A DNA stretch of 64,000 bases from Typha latifolia (Eukaryota; Streptophyta; Magnoliopsida; Poales; Typhaceae). Position 1 is the stretch's first letter, and each line of letters starts with the position of its first letter. Both the position numbers and the translations under genes were made by a program. The stretch is from assembly GCA_019914945.1 (NCBI GenBank), contig CM034110.1, positions 9,441,808 through 9,505,807 on the forward strand. The letters run 5' to 3'. A model generated the notes under the pieces. It did not search any database. It saw nothing but the letters and a program-made list of their open reading frames with translations, and was not told the DNA's origin. This document shows positions 1 through 11,698 of this stretch, in pieces.

Positions 1-601
1 GTCTTTTACTATAAATAAAAAAAGTGGATATATGTTTCTTTTTATTGCAGTCTAATTCTTTTCATCTTAGCTCCTTGAGATAAAGGGAGGTTATCTTAGT
101 AAAATTTTGATTGACACTCTACATTCTTATTATGTTAATTAACACAGTTTTCTAATATTTTATAACTTCCTGTTTATATATATATACATATATTAATGTC
201 CATATGACACCATAAGTTAACTTAATTTTTGTTTTAGTAGTGTATAATATGATAATTAGACATATGAAGATGTTTTTTATTTGGTGGGGTGGACCAGGGC
301 GAGATACAGCTTAAAAAAGGTCTACTTAGATTTTCCAAAGAGGCGTGGGTAGGGGGTATAATAAGCCGAGATCAATTGGGCTCAGTTGGGGCTAATTTGG
401 CTTGAGCTCGAACTTGATTCGAGCCCGAAAAGTTAAGCTAACTTATGGGCAGTCTAGAGCTCGCAAATACAAATGCACTAGATAATATATAGCATGTCAT
501 AGTTTCACATGAATCCTTCGAAACTCCCACTATTATTTGCTCACCACACTCTTAGCATCTTACCCATAAGAACCAAGAAGAAATTAAACCTTGTAATCAA
601 T
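1..601. other. AT-rich spacer, 3' flank of the phosphate transporter
   Basis: No coding feature recognised. The stretch is AT-rich and probably holds the 3' UTR and terminator region of the minus-strand transporter gene that stops at 602. Confidence 0.5.
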
Positions 602-2282
602 CTAAACAGGGACAGTTCTGCTATTGATACTAGTAATTTCCGTCACCTCCTCCTCGTTCTCCCTGGACATCTCCTCCAATGACTTCCCCTTTGATTCTGG
701 CACCAAGAACGTCAGAAGAAACCCAAAGAAGCAACACCCAGCAAGTAAGAAGAGCGAATTCCGGACCCCAATCCCGGCCGGGTAACCCGGATCCGCGAGA
801 TCCTTGTTCTGGTTCTGGGCCGCGTACAAGAACCCGAACGCCCCCACGATGGCTCCGGCCTTCCCCGCCGCCGCAGAGATCCCGTGGCACGTCGACCGGA
901 GCCTCGCTGGGAAGATCTCCGCCGGCACGATGAATGTCGTGCTGTTCGGACCAAAGTTAGCGAAGAAGAAGGTGAACCCGTACATGACGACGAAGCCGAT
1001 GTGGTGTCCCGGCGTAGTCCAGTGGTGGTATGGGATTGCGAGGGCGAGCATGAAGACTGTCATCATGAAGAAGCCCATTAGTTGGATTGTGAACCTGCCG
1101 ATTATATCGATGAGGAAGACTGTGAACCAGTAGCCCGGCACTGTGCCACAGAGAGCTATTAGAGTTTGAGCACGTGCGATTCTGTACATTTCTTCGAGCG
1201 CGCTCATGGTTTTTGCCTTTGGGATCCATCCGATAGCGCTAAAGATGTCCTTTTGGAAAAGGTTCTGGCTGTAGAAGGCGATGTCGAGCAAGAACCAAGT
1301 TGTGGAGGTGCCGAGGAGGTGGAGGCCGTGGCGGCGGAGGAATTCAGACGAGAAGAGACCGAACTTTTTCTTGCTGGTCAACTGCTCCGCCTTTTCTTGC
1401 TCCTCGACGATGTCGACTTGGAGGACCCTCGACATGTCGGAAGCAGCTTGCTTCGCGTTCTTGGCGACGAGGGCCGTGTACCGAGCGGTCTCGGGCATCT
1501 TCAACCGCCAGTAGTAGGTGAGGACGGCGGGGGCGGCGCCGAGCATGAGGAGGATGCGCCATGCATAGTCGGCCTGCGACACGGTGGAGCCGGCGCGGTT
1601 GTCTTGGTAGGCCGGCGCGTCATAGCGGCTTTTAAATGAGGCGGAGATGATTAAGGCGAGGATACCGCCGGTGAGGTTGCCTGATACAATATAAACTATA
1701 AAAACTACCGTTCTATTTAAAAAAAATTAAAAATTATAAAAATATGGATGTATCTTTACCGAAGCCCTGCATGGCGAAGACGGCGGCGATGAAGGCGCCG
1801 CGGGTCTTCTTGTTGGCGTACTCCGACATGATGGTGGCGGAGAGAGGATAATCGCCGCCGATGCCGAAACCGAGCCAGAAGCGGAAGAAACAGAGGGTGG
1901 TCATGACCCCCTTGGCGGTGTGGCCGAAGGAGAGGCCGGAGGCGAGGGAGCAGATCACCATGAGCATGAGGGTCATACCGTAGACGCGCTTCCGGCCCAT
2001 CTTATCCCCGAGCCATCCGAAGAAGAGTTGGCCGGCGAGCGTACCGCAGAAGGCCACGCCGTTGACGGCCGCAGCAACGTTGGGGGGAAGAGAGCCGGGG
2101 ATGGACGAGTCAGGCACGAAGTAGTAGATGCGTCCGAGGAGCTTGGTGACGAGAGAGATGGAGAAGAGGTCGTAGGCGTCGGTGAAGAAGCCCATGCCGG
2201 CGATCACGATCGCCGTGAAGTGGTACCATTGCGTCTTCGCGAGATCAAGAGCGCTTAGGACTTTCAACTGTTCTCTTGCCAT
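602..2282 (-). CDS. PHT1-family inorganic phosphate transporter (H+/Pi symporter)
   Basis: Plasma-membrane major-facilitator protein expected to import phosphate with protons. Two exons, 2282-1760 and 1680-602, joined across an 80-bp GT-AG intron, give 533 aa, the normal PHT1 length of about 520-540. The PHT1 signature [13 protein letters not shown] is at residues 142-154. TDAYDLF near residue 34 and the [11 protein letters not shown] loop motif near residue 92 are also family hallmarks. The N-terminal half carries about six membrane segments, followed by a charged central loop and then the second half ending in [12 protein letters not shown] and an acidic tail. The intron falls just after the signature (GF|GNLTGG), and joining the exons restores a reading frame typical of the family. 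The ATG is followed by [12 protein letters not shown], a usual PHT1 start. The subtype (root uptake, internal transport or mycorrhizal) cannot be told from sequence alone. No clear P1BS phosphate-starvation site was found upstream. Confidence 0.95.
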
Positions 2283-2290
2283 CGTTCAAC

Positions 2291-2338
2291 GGCCTCCTCT
2301 CCTCTCCTCTCCTCTCCTCTCCTCTCCTCTCCTCCTCT
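2291..2338. repeat. (CTCTC)n microsatellite in the PHT1 5' leader
   Basis: About nine pentamer units of CCTCT lie directly upstream of the transporter ATG, so they read as a purine-rich GAGAG tract in the transcript leader. Confidence 0.9.
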
Positions 2339-2339
2339 G

Positions 2340-5084
2340 TTTGCAATTGTATATGAGATAGGAGGTTTTTGTTTAGTAGAGACAACAGATAACAACAAAC
2401 TAGGAGATAAAACCATAAAATCAAATCTGAATCAAAAAGTCTTTTACGGGTATGACTAAGTGTTTTCTTTTGCTCTCTCCAAATGACGAAACTACCCTTT
2501 CTAGATGACCAGGCCCTATTATTGTCTATTGACCGTTGGGCATGCAAATTAGTGAGCAACGACCGGGGAAAGTCTTTGGTGAGGAAAACGCATCATTAAA
2601 TATCAGAAGAAAAATAAATCATCACCAAAGATTTATGTCCATGAACTAGGATTCTTTTTCCATAGTTTGTAGTCAAATATCATCCAAATTTAATATAATT
2701 AAAGTCAATTAAACTAGATAGTGCTCAAATAGTTACAAGGCTCATGTTCTATAATCTAGTAGGATTGATTTTAATTAGGACATCATTAAGTTCCTCATTT
2801 TCTAAAATAATTATCCAAATAATACTATTGTGAACATATTTTCCTACTAATTAAAAAAAAAATATGGATAAGAGTTTGGTAACTATGATCTTAGTTATGC
2901 CATTATTACCAAGAAGTAGGAACTTAATGGATTTGGAATACAACAGAGAAGACAATAATCATATTTAAGATTAACATAGATATTTATTAAAATAATCTGA
3001 CAAATAAGAAAAAAAGATCAAACATGGTAGAAGAGACCGCATACCTATTTCTCCTCCAAGATAAGGAAGGATAACTCCAACGTTTTAGTAGGAAGAGATG
3101 AAGTAAGAGGAAAAGAGCGTTGGGTATTTAATGGAAGAGGATAACGGCATCTTTTAGTGACCCATAAGGAATATTATGTTGATCTCTCTTGTTAGTCATG
3201 TCAACTCTTTTGCCCTTTACTTGCGCAGCTCCTGGTGTTGGTTTCTCCAAGACTAGCTTAGTCTTTGGGGCGATCCATTCTAAACCAACACGAATAAATA
3301 TTTGAGAGAGTAATCGTAGTTAGAATGGACAACGAATAGCAACCTCATCTTCCTTGGTTGAATGATATGCAGTAAGTAATCATCTGACATTTGAAAAGGA
3401 TGTGTTGATTTGTCTCCAGAGTGAAGACAATCTAAAAGGACATATACGTCTTAAACTCTTTGGGCTGGCACGCACCTATTCTACTCGGAGATAATATACT
3501 GAAGAAATTCTAAACCACGCTATAAGCAAGTAAGATGTAATTTCTTGTCATGTTCAAATACTAAGCACTTTCCGGTGACACGATGACATAGAGGAACTTA
3601 TGTCGACCTTAGGGCGAAGAAAGGGACGAGGTTGACCGGAGAAGTCTTCGGTGCCGAGTCTTCTTTCTCACTGTGTGTATGTGTGTGTATCTTTCTTTAT
3701 TATTATAATTGAGGCATAATCTTAGATATTTCCTCTAATCTTAAAGTATTCGTCGTTCCTTCAACTGTTAAATAGCAGATAGAAAACACTGTGATTCCAA
3801 AGTTCGTATGTCAAGTGATGCACTCAATACCAGAAAACTCACAAAAATTCAATAGTGGACACCGAACAACTCCTGGAGTTCCTCTTACTTCTATTTACCT
3901 TTCTTTAGCCAATAAGATGTCCTGAAGACATCCCAAAATTTGAAGTAGCAGCTTAGAACTGAAGGTTACCATCTATGTAGACCAGGGTCATTAATCACTT
4001 TGTTTCTTATTTGTGTCCTAGGATGTGAAACTGTAATGTTATCTATTATAGACCAAGCATGGGTGTTGTGTTTAAAAGTATTTTTTTTATTTATCCTTTT
4101 CCTGAAAAAAAAAAAGTCATCATCTATGCAACATCAACCCTCAAAATCAAGACTTTGGAGCAAAACAGGACAATTTCTACCAAAGAAAGTAATGGCCTTC
4201 CCTTTTGTTTTCTCGCAATCACTCTCAACTTTCCCCACTAGATCCTACTTCCAGATTCATAGGCAACACTTATTTCCTTACAAGCCATACTCTCAAGAGA
4301 ATCACAGGCTATTTTCTTACAAGCTTAGGGTCCACTAGTCTGACAGTATCCATCTGAAGATTTGCAAACCACCATGGAATCAACAAGGCAATTTCTTCTG
4401 TGAAATATTGAGTAAATATTTTTCAACATAAACCATAGTGTCCGGTAAAGTACAGAAAGAGGGGAAAAGGTTGAAGCGTTAGAGAACAAGATGGAAGTTT
4501 TCTCGACTTGATTTGAAATCTCCAGCAAAAGGAGAGGAGGTAGGAGCTAAGCAGCCATAAACAAGAAAACCAAGGTAAAGCATGATCAGAATATTTTCCA
4601 GAGTATCTTTTGAACTCAGTTTCAAGGAGAATGCACAATTTTCCAAGATTCTTCCAATTGGAGTACTAGACTTGATTTGAAAGCATTGTCCAACAGCGCG
4701 TCTTTTTAGTTTATGGATAAAAATTAATTATCCATTATGATGCCAATTTGGTGTCAATCTACAAATTTTTTTTTAATATAACCTATGGTTTCAGTTGGAC
4801 CCTAGAAAAAATAAATATTTTAAGCTAAAATAGAATAGTTTTAGCTTATTGAGATCCAAAATAAATGTCAAAATTAAAAGTCCTGGTACTTTTGGCTATA
4901 GTTTTCCTTACGTTTTGGACATTACTATTCCGTCTCAAAGTGAAATTTCAAACTATAAAATAATCTGATGACAAGTACATTAAGAAAAGCTTCAGACATC
5001 AAAAGAAGCATCATTACAAATACTTAATGCAGTATTCCTTAACATACAAATGATGAAAGAAAAAGATCTCTATATAAGCATCAT
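2340..5084. other. Intergenic, AT-rich; no gene recognised
   Basis: Upstream region of the phosphate transporter. The few ORFs are short and carry no recognisable motif. A short minus-strand open stretch around 4330-4640 may continue the decayed gene described at 5085-6118, but it is too weak to call. Confidence 0.45.
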
Positions 5085-6118
5085 AAATCGATGATCTCTG
5101 AGTAGTTGTATACTTGTATGAAACTCGACTCCTCGTGGAGGGAGGTATTCCAGCTTTAGTTGTTGAGCATCAAAGCCAAATTTCATCTTCTTTTCAGCAG
5201 GATTAAAATTTGGAATGGCATTATCAGGATCACCCACAGAATAAGTTGCTTGCTATAACAAATTCAACTCCATCCTCCACCGTTGTCAACATAGCCAGAC
5301 TATTCGTCTGATAAAAGCAAAACATATAAGCGGAGGCGGCCAGTACTCACATCATGCTCAGACCCAAAAGTATATATGAAGATCCTCTTTCATTCACTTC
5401 CATCCTCTATATCCTTACTAAGATCCCACCAGAAAATATCACAAGATAATCCAGTATCCAGCACAGCAGCAAAGAGGGCAACATGTCCTATCCGGACAGC
5501 ATTATGCAAGTCTGGAGTAAAACTCCATGGAATTAAGAAGCTGTGAAGATTCTACAAAGTGCTGTTCGATAGGCATTTAAGTTCATCATGGAACATATAT
5601 ATATATATATATATATATATGCAATTTACAGATGCACAATGGTTGCATATTGTCTCCAAATGCTCTGCTTATCTCGATAAACACAATCTTGTAAGAAACA
5701 AAAGAGAAGGTACTCGAAAATGTCTAAATCAGCCCAATTGTTAGGGACAATTATAACCTCAATGCCGGAGGAAAAGGAAAAAAATGAAATGAAAGGGTGC
5801 AAACTACTAAGAAGATCATCACTTTACCACAAAACGAGGTACAGACTGTAAAACAAACAAGATTATTTTTCATACTTCTTATCTACCTTAGGATCTAAAA
5901 GCATCAAAACACAAGTGCGAAAAAGAAGCTGAATTAGTTGATCTGGAATACTCTTCCTCTCCGCATTCAACTCTTCTACTTCTGTTGTTAGGATTTAGGA
6001 ATAAGGCTTCAGCAAGGACAATCATTCACTATTTCATTAGCTTTAGTGCATTTCCAAACTGCACAGTCTACCATGATGTCATTCGCAGTAGCTCCTAAAA
6101 TAAAAGCCTTTGCGTCTA
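5085..6118 (-). pseudogene. Decayed exons of an unidentified protein-coding gene
   Basis: Several minus-strand stretches read like real protein but do not join into one frame. Plus positions ~6118-6020 give AKAFILGATANDIMVDCAVW. Positions 5985-5864 give about 40 codons including LNAERKSIPDQLIQLLF and end in a stop after DKKYEK. Positions ~5525-5300 give TPDLHNAVRIGHVALFAAVL and later LRLYVLLLSDE, with two in-frame stops. Positions 5247-5090 give about 50 open codons including GDPDNAIPNFNPAEKKMKFG and KLEYLPPRGVEF. One stretch is preceded by an acceptor-like AACAG. Amino-acid composition and absence of stops in each block suggest former exons, and the stops and frame breaks suggest a pseudogene. 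I do not recognise the family. An (AT)13 tract at 5595-5620 interrupts the region. Confidence 0.4.
5595..5620. repeat. (AT)13 microsatellite
   Basis: Uninterrupted AT dinucleotides inside the decayed gene region. Confidence 0.9.
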
Positions 6119-7799
6119 CGTCCTCTATATAGACGCTTTTCTTTCTCTTTTTTCTTCTACGGAGATCTACTAATTGTTACTCTTAAGTTATGGCATAGTG
6201 ATGGACTGTTCTCGGAAACTGGAAACTGGCTGACGATCGAGTGCGGTGTGGTGGATCAACTTGAGGTTTTAGTGGAGCCCAAGAGCTTGGATGTGGTTAA
6301 TAGAGTTGGGGCAGATCTTGGACGAAATAAGATGGTCTAAGAAAGTGGTGGTGGCACAGATTGGCAGAGGAGAGATCAACGACGAGTTTTAGACTCCAAC
6401 AACACTATTAGAACGGTAGCTAGAAGGATTTCTCGTTCGGTGATGGAGGCTGGCCTTAAATAGAGTCTAAGACATGGTGAGGATTATTGTAGGTGGTTTG
6501 GAGGGTAAGGATGAAGGTCTAGAGTGAGTGAGTGGCCGTGGAAGAGGGAGAAACAAATCATCTACAAATTGAAACCTCATAAAATTTGAATATGTTGTAG
6601 CTCTAGAATATATCTTTTGAATGAATCTAATATCTCGAGATTTGGTTGACTAGATTGAAATATAATGTTAGATTAGGGGTTAGAGATGATGGATAAAATG
6701 ACGGGAAGATGATAAAATTGGCCAAAACGTGGGTAACTCCGAGTAGTTGCTGAACATGATAAGGAGAGAGAGAGGGAAGATGAGGAAAATGTGGTCAGAA
6801 CCCAAAGAAAATGAAAAGTTCAATAGAGGAAGAGAGAGTAGGAGCTGACAGCCAAGGAGGCTTGAATTAAATAACAAACTAAATAAGTGATTCAAGCTAT
6901 AAGTCTAATATTCACGAGTGGCTTTTAATTCTTACCACGTCTAAGTAACATCTTTATATGATAGAAAGAGCAAGCATATGATTTGCCCCGCTAGTTTCCA
7001 GGAACGGTGACTAAAGGAGGATGCGGAGAAATAAAAGTAACATAGTTGGTCAAAACTCACAACTGTAAGAGAAAATATGCTACATTGGCATTATAACCAA
7101 TTCAGTTTCACATTGAATCCCTAAACAAACATCTTTGTCATGTCTTGCGTCTACACCTAGAGGAGCATGCCTGAAGTCTATCCTCATTTAAGTTCCAAAT
7201 TGTAGACGTAGTTTAGTTCGACACGTGAATGTAATCTTGAAGTAAATAATAGTACCAAGGACCAAAGATAATGAAATTTAACCTACCTCATTGGGTGTCA
7301 AACTTAAAGTCAGTCAGACAATTCATCAGGACATCTGCAAGTCATCGCTCAACATCAAACGGATTACTCATGTTCATTTTGAGGCATAATTTTCGGCATT
7401 AAGATGAGTGATAGTAAGATCTCATGCAATAATGTCACCCTCGATCAGCCAATAAATTACTGTGCGTGGCCCTAGTTCTCGGACTGAATAAAATTTCAAA
7501 GCTTGTGAATATAACAGTGCTTTGGAACGCTATAAATGAGTATAAATAGACAATTAAGAGTCAACTCTCAACTAAAATGTGGACAACGGTCATGCAGTAC
7601 AAATGATAGAGATTAAAAATTACTAGAAACAAACTGCAGGAACCTATGAATTTTGGTCCGAAAACATTCCAACCAATGAAAGTCATCAGTCGAATATATA
7701 TTCCAAGTCTCCTTACTATTGAGAGAGATTCTTCTCAAAAAGAAGAACAAATAATAATAATAATAATTTGTGTTTGCAAAAGAATTAAATTGATTTGTT
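6119..7799. other. Intergenic; no gene recognised
   Basis: Downstream flank of the ERF gene. Only short ORFs without recognisable motifs. A short AAT run lies near 7750. Confidence 0.5.
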
Positions 7800-8405
7800 T
7801 CACCGGGGATTATTAGATAACTCCGATGTCCTTAGAAGCTCCTCCAAGTACTCTGCTCCTAAATCTTCTAATTCTAAAACACTCTGCGCGATTTCTGCTC
7901 TTCTATTTCTCTTCCTGCTTATCCTCTTCCTCCTCATTAAATGCCTCCTTTTTAGGGCCAACACCGGGGAACCGCTGACCTCCTCGCCGCACTTTATCTC
8001 CCGCAGCGACTCCCGCACCATCTCCACCGGGAAATTGAGCACCGCCATCGCCCCCCTCATCGCGAACGCGGCCTGATCATACGCCAAGGCCGCAGCCTCG
8101 GCGCTATCGAACGTCCCCAGCCAAACCCGCACCCCGCGCCGCGTGGAGTCCCTGATCTCCGCCGCGAATTTACCCCACGGCCGCCTGCGAACTCCTCGGT
8201 AGCACTGCTCCTTGGACCCATCGTGCTCCTTTCCGCTCGTGGAATCCAATTCGCCCTCCTTTCTCATTCTCGAGCTGGACGATCCAGAGGACGCCGCGAG
8301 CATGTCGAGCAAGAGCATCTCCTCCGAGTTGTTAACGTCGAAAGGGAGGATCGAGTCGTTAGATTCGGGATACAAGTGGTAGATTTGGGAATCCACTGGA
8401 TGCAT
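7800..8405 (-). CDS. AP2/ERF transcription factor, group IX-like (ERF1 type)
   Basis: Single-exon nuclear DNA-binding protein of 201 aa. One AP2/ERF domain spans about residues 69-126, with [18 protein letters not shown] and [20 protein letters not shown]. The AAEIRD residues fit the ERF rather than the DREB subgroup. A basic patch ([18 protein letters not shown], 152-169) is a likely nuclear localisation signal. The C-terminal acidic block [16 protein letters not shown] (176-191) resembles the EDLG..YLEELL activation motif of ethylene/jasmonate-responsive ERF1/ORA59-type factors, which bind GCC boxes. The start at 8405 is the only ATG giving an acidic N-terminus ahead of the domain. Long (AT)n and (CT)n tracts sit less than 110 bp upstream. 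Which member of group IX this is cannot be assigned. Confidence 0.92.
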   Translation of the reverse strand: MHPVDSQIYHLYPESNDSILPFDVNNSEEMLLLDMLAASSGSSSSRMRKEGELDSTSGKEHDGSKEQCYRGVRRRPWGKFAAEIRDSTRRGVRVWLGTFDSAEAAALAYDQAAFAMRGAMAVLNFPVEMVRESLREIKCGEEVSGSPVLALKRRHLMRRKRISRKRNRRAEIAQSVLELEDLGAEYLEELLRTSELSNNPR

Positions 8406-8463
8406 GGAATTGAGAGAGGACTTCTTCTACTCTTCGTGTTCGTGCGGTCCGATGGTTGTTTTA

Positions 8464-8464
<1 letters not shown>

Positions 8465-8511
<47 letters not shown>
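8465..8511. repeat. (AT)n microsatellite upstream of the ERF
   Basis: About 23 AT units, directly adjoining the following CT tract, within the ERF leader or proximal promoter. Confidence 0.92.

Positions 8512-8512
<1 letters not shown>

Positions 8513-8558
<46 letters not shown>
8513..8558. repeat. (CT)n microsatellite upstream of the ERF
   Basis: About 22 CT units, reading as GA on the ERF sense strand. A further short GGGA repeat lies at 8604-8623. Confidence 0.92.
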
Positions 8559-8560
<2 letters not shown>

Positions 8561-8629
8561 GCAGTTGAGACGTCGGAAGCCCGCCACTTTTTTGTAATTG
8601 AACGGAGGGAGGGAGGGAGGGAGGCAAAG

Positions 8630-10837
8630 GGCGGGTAGTAAAGACAAACGATTCGTCCATTGGGGCGGGCCCCACACGAGAAGGGCACGTGCGCACCGCC
8701 AGATCAGACAGGCATCACGAATGATATGGGTATGATGGCTGGCAGGGTTAGGATTTGATCCCAACTTAATTACTTTAATGAAATGTAGTCTGATTTAAAG
8801 ATGGAATGAGTAATTTGGTCATCTTATAATTTATTAGTCCATATATTTGAACTCTTTCCATTTGAGTACTTTTTACATTGGATATTTGAACTGCATACAG
8901 TAATAAGAGAAACAACTCCAGATACAGAGAACAAAGACACTGTCTGCATCCCCGTGGGCTTATTTCCTTATCAAAATTCTCATCTAAAACCCCACTATGA
9001 CTACCTAAGGAAGTAAGTAAGTAGTAATTTATGTGAGAAATATTTCCAGGAAGGAGCACCTGAAGCTTCCTTGCAGCTAAAAGACATTTGGACTTCAATA
9101 GATTGGAAAAAGTTTTGGATTGTTTTTGGAGCTGAAAGCATTTAAGGATTTCAGCCCATTGGAAGGTCAATGTTTACTTACTGTCTGCTATTTGAATGAG
9201 AAAAGTCATATGGCTCACTATCAAGAATTCAAATAGATGGTAAATGGATTTGAACACTCAATAATAAGATTCTAAGATTATATACCTGTGTAATATCTGC
9301 TAAAACTTCTTTTGAATTTTTAAAAATTTAAAAAAAAATAATAGTAATAATTACACTTAGACACAAATGCCTTCTGTTAACCCCACCGGGTTGATCTTCA
9401 GTGTAATTATCATAGAATAATAATATAAAATCTATAAAGAAAAATCTCAAAGCAGGCAATTTAAACCATAGATTGTAAGGACCCACAATATCTAGCAAGC
9501 TTTATTTATTTTAACCTATATAATGCCATCTTTTGAATGACTTAGCTATCAGTCGGTCATAGGGACCCAAGCAGGTGTCCAAATGTATCTTCTCCACTCT
9601 TTTGGCAGGGGAAATATTTATTAATTAATTGCGAGCTTGGTCTCTTCCTTGCTTTCCTAGACAAATGGCAATCATGCTACAGTATTCTAAGGTTTGAAAT
9701 TATGCTTCAAAGAAGGCTGAAATGATCCAAAGTTGCAAAGGAAAAAATCAAATTAATATGGGTTTTACCAAAGAGAAATTGACAACGATAGCTGCATAAT
9801 CTATTCAGTTCTCATCATGGGAGGATCAAATAATTTGACTGAGATAGAAATCTATCTCAAGCTTATGTCTGCCGTCTTTATGACGTCAATACTCGTCATA
9901 ATGTTTCAAAATAATTTTGTTCGAGATTAACTTGCTTAATTAATAAATTAGTTAAATATAATTAAACTATGTTTACAAAATTATGGGCCGATGCTAACAC
10001 TCTTCTAAGATTGGTAATGGGTCGGGCTGGGAGTTATTGGGCTGGGCCTTGGTGGGAAGAGTAAACCCAATGGGATAGAAGCTAGTGGTTCCCTGCAATG
10101 CGGTATGCGTGAATTTTCTACAGCTTAGCATATGCCCATGGTGGGCCAGGGCCAGGGCCGGACGATCCAGATGGATCGGGCTAGTTGACGAGCCTTCTGC
10201 ACGTGCTAATAATAAGTTAAAATTGCGTTTACATTTAACACCCTTATCTTTTTTGCATAGTTGTGGTTTACACTTTACACCCTCGTTTTTAATATTTCCA
10301 AATCTCACCTTTTATTTATTTCATAAGGTTCCTCTTGCAACATTATCGTATGCATCAATTGTTGAATCTCTCTCAATTTTCAAAAATCAAAAAGATAGAT
10401 CGGTCCGAAGGACAGGAATAGGTCAATTTTCAAAGATATTTTTATATTGATAGGGTTCGTTCTAGATAGCGATCCAATTCCAAATTTAATCCTTATCCAT
10501 CAATTGTTTATTGATCGATTAGCATCAACGTGCCAGTGTGCCACTTCATCGTTTGACTTTTGTACATCAATTGCAACATGCATTAATCTTCATTGTGAAT
10601 AATATGGATCTCAAACTTGATTTCCTCTTGCCAATAATCTAGTGTATGATCTGAAATGAAAAAAAATAATAAACTTTTTTTAAGTGGGAGGCTAAAAAAT
10701 AATAATATAACTTAGACTTGGTCATAAGCCAATCGTTCCTGACTTTAGTCTTATATTTGTATTTTTCCGTGAATAATTATCACCTAACTGCTATATTTTT
10801 TAGTGGCTAAACTCAATTAGGGTCTGATCATGAATAT
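8630..10837. other. Intergenic; no gene recognised
   Basis: AT-rich spacer between the ERF promoter and a small inverted-repeat element. ORFs at 8775-9170 (-) and around 10000-10450 (both strands) have no motif and low-complexity content. A perfect bZIP-type palindrome TGACGTCA is at 9881-9888. Its relation to either gene is unknown. Confidence 0.5.
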
Positions 10838-10988
10838 ATAGAAGAGTAATGCAATATTTATAAATACTTTACAAATATTTTACAAACATTTAAGATGTGC
10901 CGTCTTTCTAACCACGGATAGTTTCTCTCATATTATTAATAGACAAGATAATTTTAAAATATTTGTAAGCATAGTATTATTCTATATA
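10838..10988. mobile_element. Probable MITE (non-autonomous DNA transposon), ~150 bp
   Basis: The two ends are imperfect inverted repeats. The left end runs TATAGAA..GTAATGC.. followed by TTACAAATATTTTA. The reverse complement of the right end runs TATAGAATAATACTATGC followed by TTACAAATATTTTA. The element is AT-rich, has no coding capacity and lies in intergenic DNA. TATA-like flanks are present, but a target-site duplication cannot be separated from the AT-rich context. Confidence 0.5.
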
Positions 10989-11698
10989 GTTTACCTGCCT
11001 ATTAGTCCCATAACTAATTTAGGTTTTATTTTTATAGTTGTATCTATCCGAAGTTATTATTTGCGGGTGTATTATTCTAAATTTAATATTCTAGCATATA
11101 TATAAAAATCAATTTTTTTTTATGGCTAATTAATGATGGATCCACAATCCCTTTTTCTAATGCTATTAAAGTGCAGTATTATTGGTACAGATTAGGTGCA
11201 CGATTAGGCTATAATTACCAATACCCTGTGTATACCAAAAGTCAAACAACCAAAAGACGAATGCAGCGATCTGAATGGCTTGGTTGACTTCTTATGATAT
11301 ATCATTTAACACCAAAATTTCCGCTATTTTCTCTTGATTCAAATTTCCAACTGTTCCATTCATATAGATGCTATTCTATCGTCATCGTTCGTTCTTTATA
11401 TCAACAACACTTGGCCTACTTGATTGTGGCGTGCTACTCATTTAGTTGCCTGCCTTGGAAGGAAAATGCCACGTCATTTCCAAGTTAAACTATGCTCATG
11501 CTCACATTATCTTGACGTCGTCCAACTCCAATCTGGAATGGGTTAGGTTCTTCCTGCCAATTTCTCAATCTCATCCTCATCCTTGTGCTTTTCCTCTAGA
11601 TCGTTTTCTTCTACCAATCTATATCGACTTTCACTTTTCCACACTATTGCAGTACTACATCATCTTCTTCTTGATGACCGACCGACCGAGATCAATCT
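10989..11698. other. Promoter region of the first RING-H2 gene
   Basis: No coding feature. Pyrimidine-rich sequence from about 11560 to 11690 is probably the 5' leader of the gene beginning at 11699. Confidence 0.5.

Noticed and set aside
630..1639. Several overlapping ORFs on both strands across the phosphate transporter
   Set aside because: Antisense or out-of-frame shadows of the GC-rich transporter exons, with no family features.
8223..8764. ORFs encoding (YI)n and (RE)n or (SL)n runs
   Set aside because: Translations of the (AT)n and (CT)n microsatellites. The same holds for ORFs near 14250-14430 and 63163-63390.
9994..10450. Overlapping ORFs of 104 and 121 codons on opposite strands
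   Set aside because: Neither has a recognisable domain, start context or splice partner, and composition matches the surrounding spacer.
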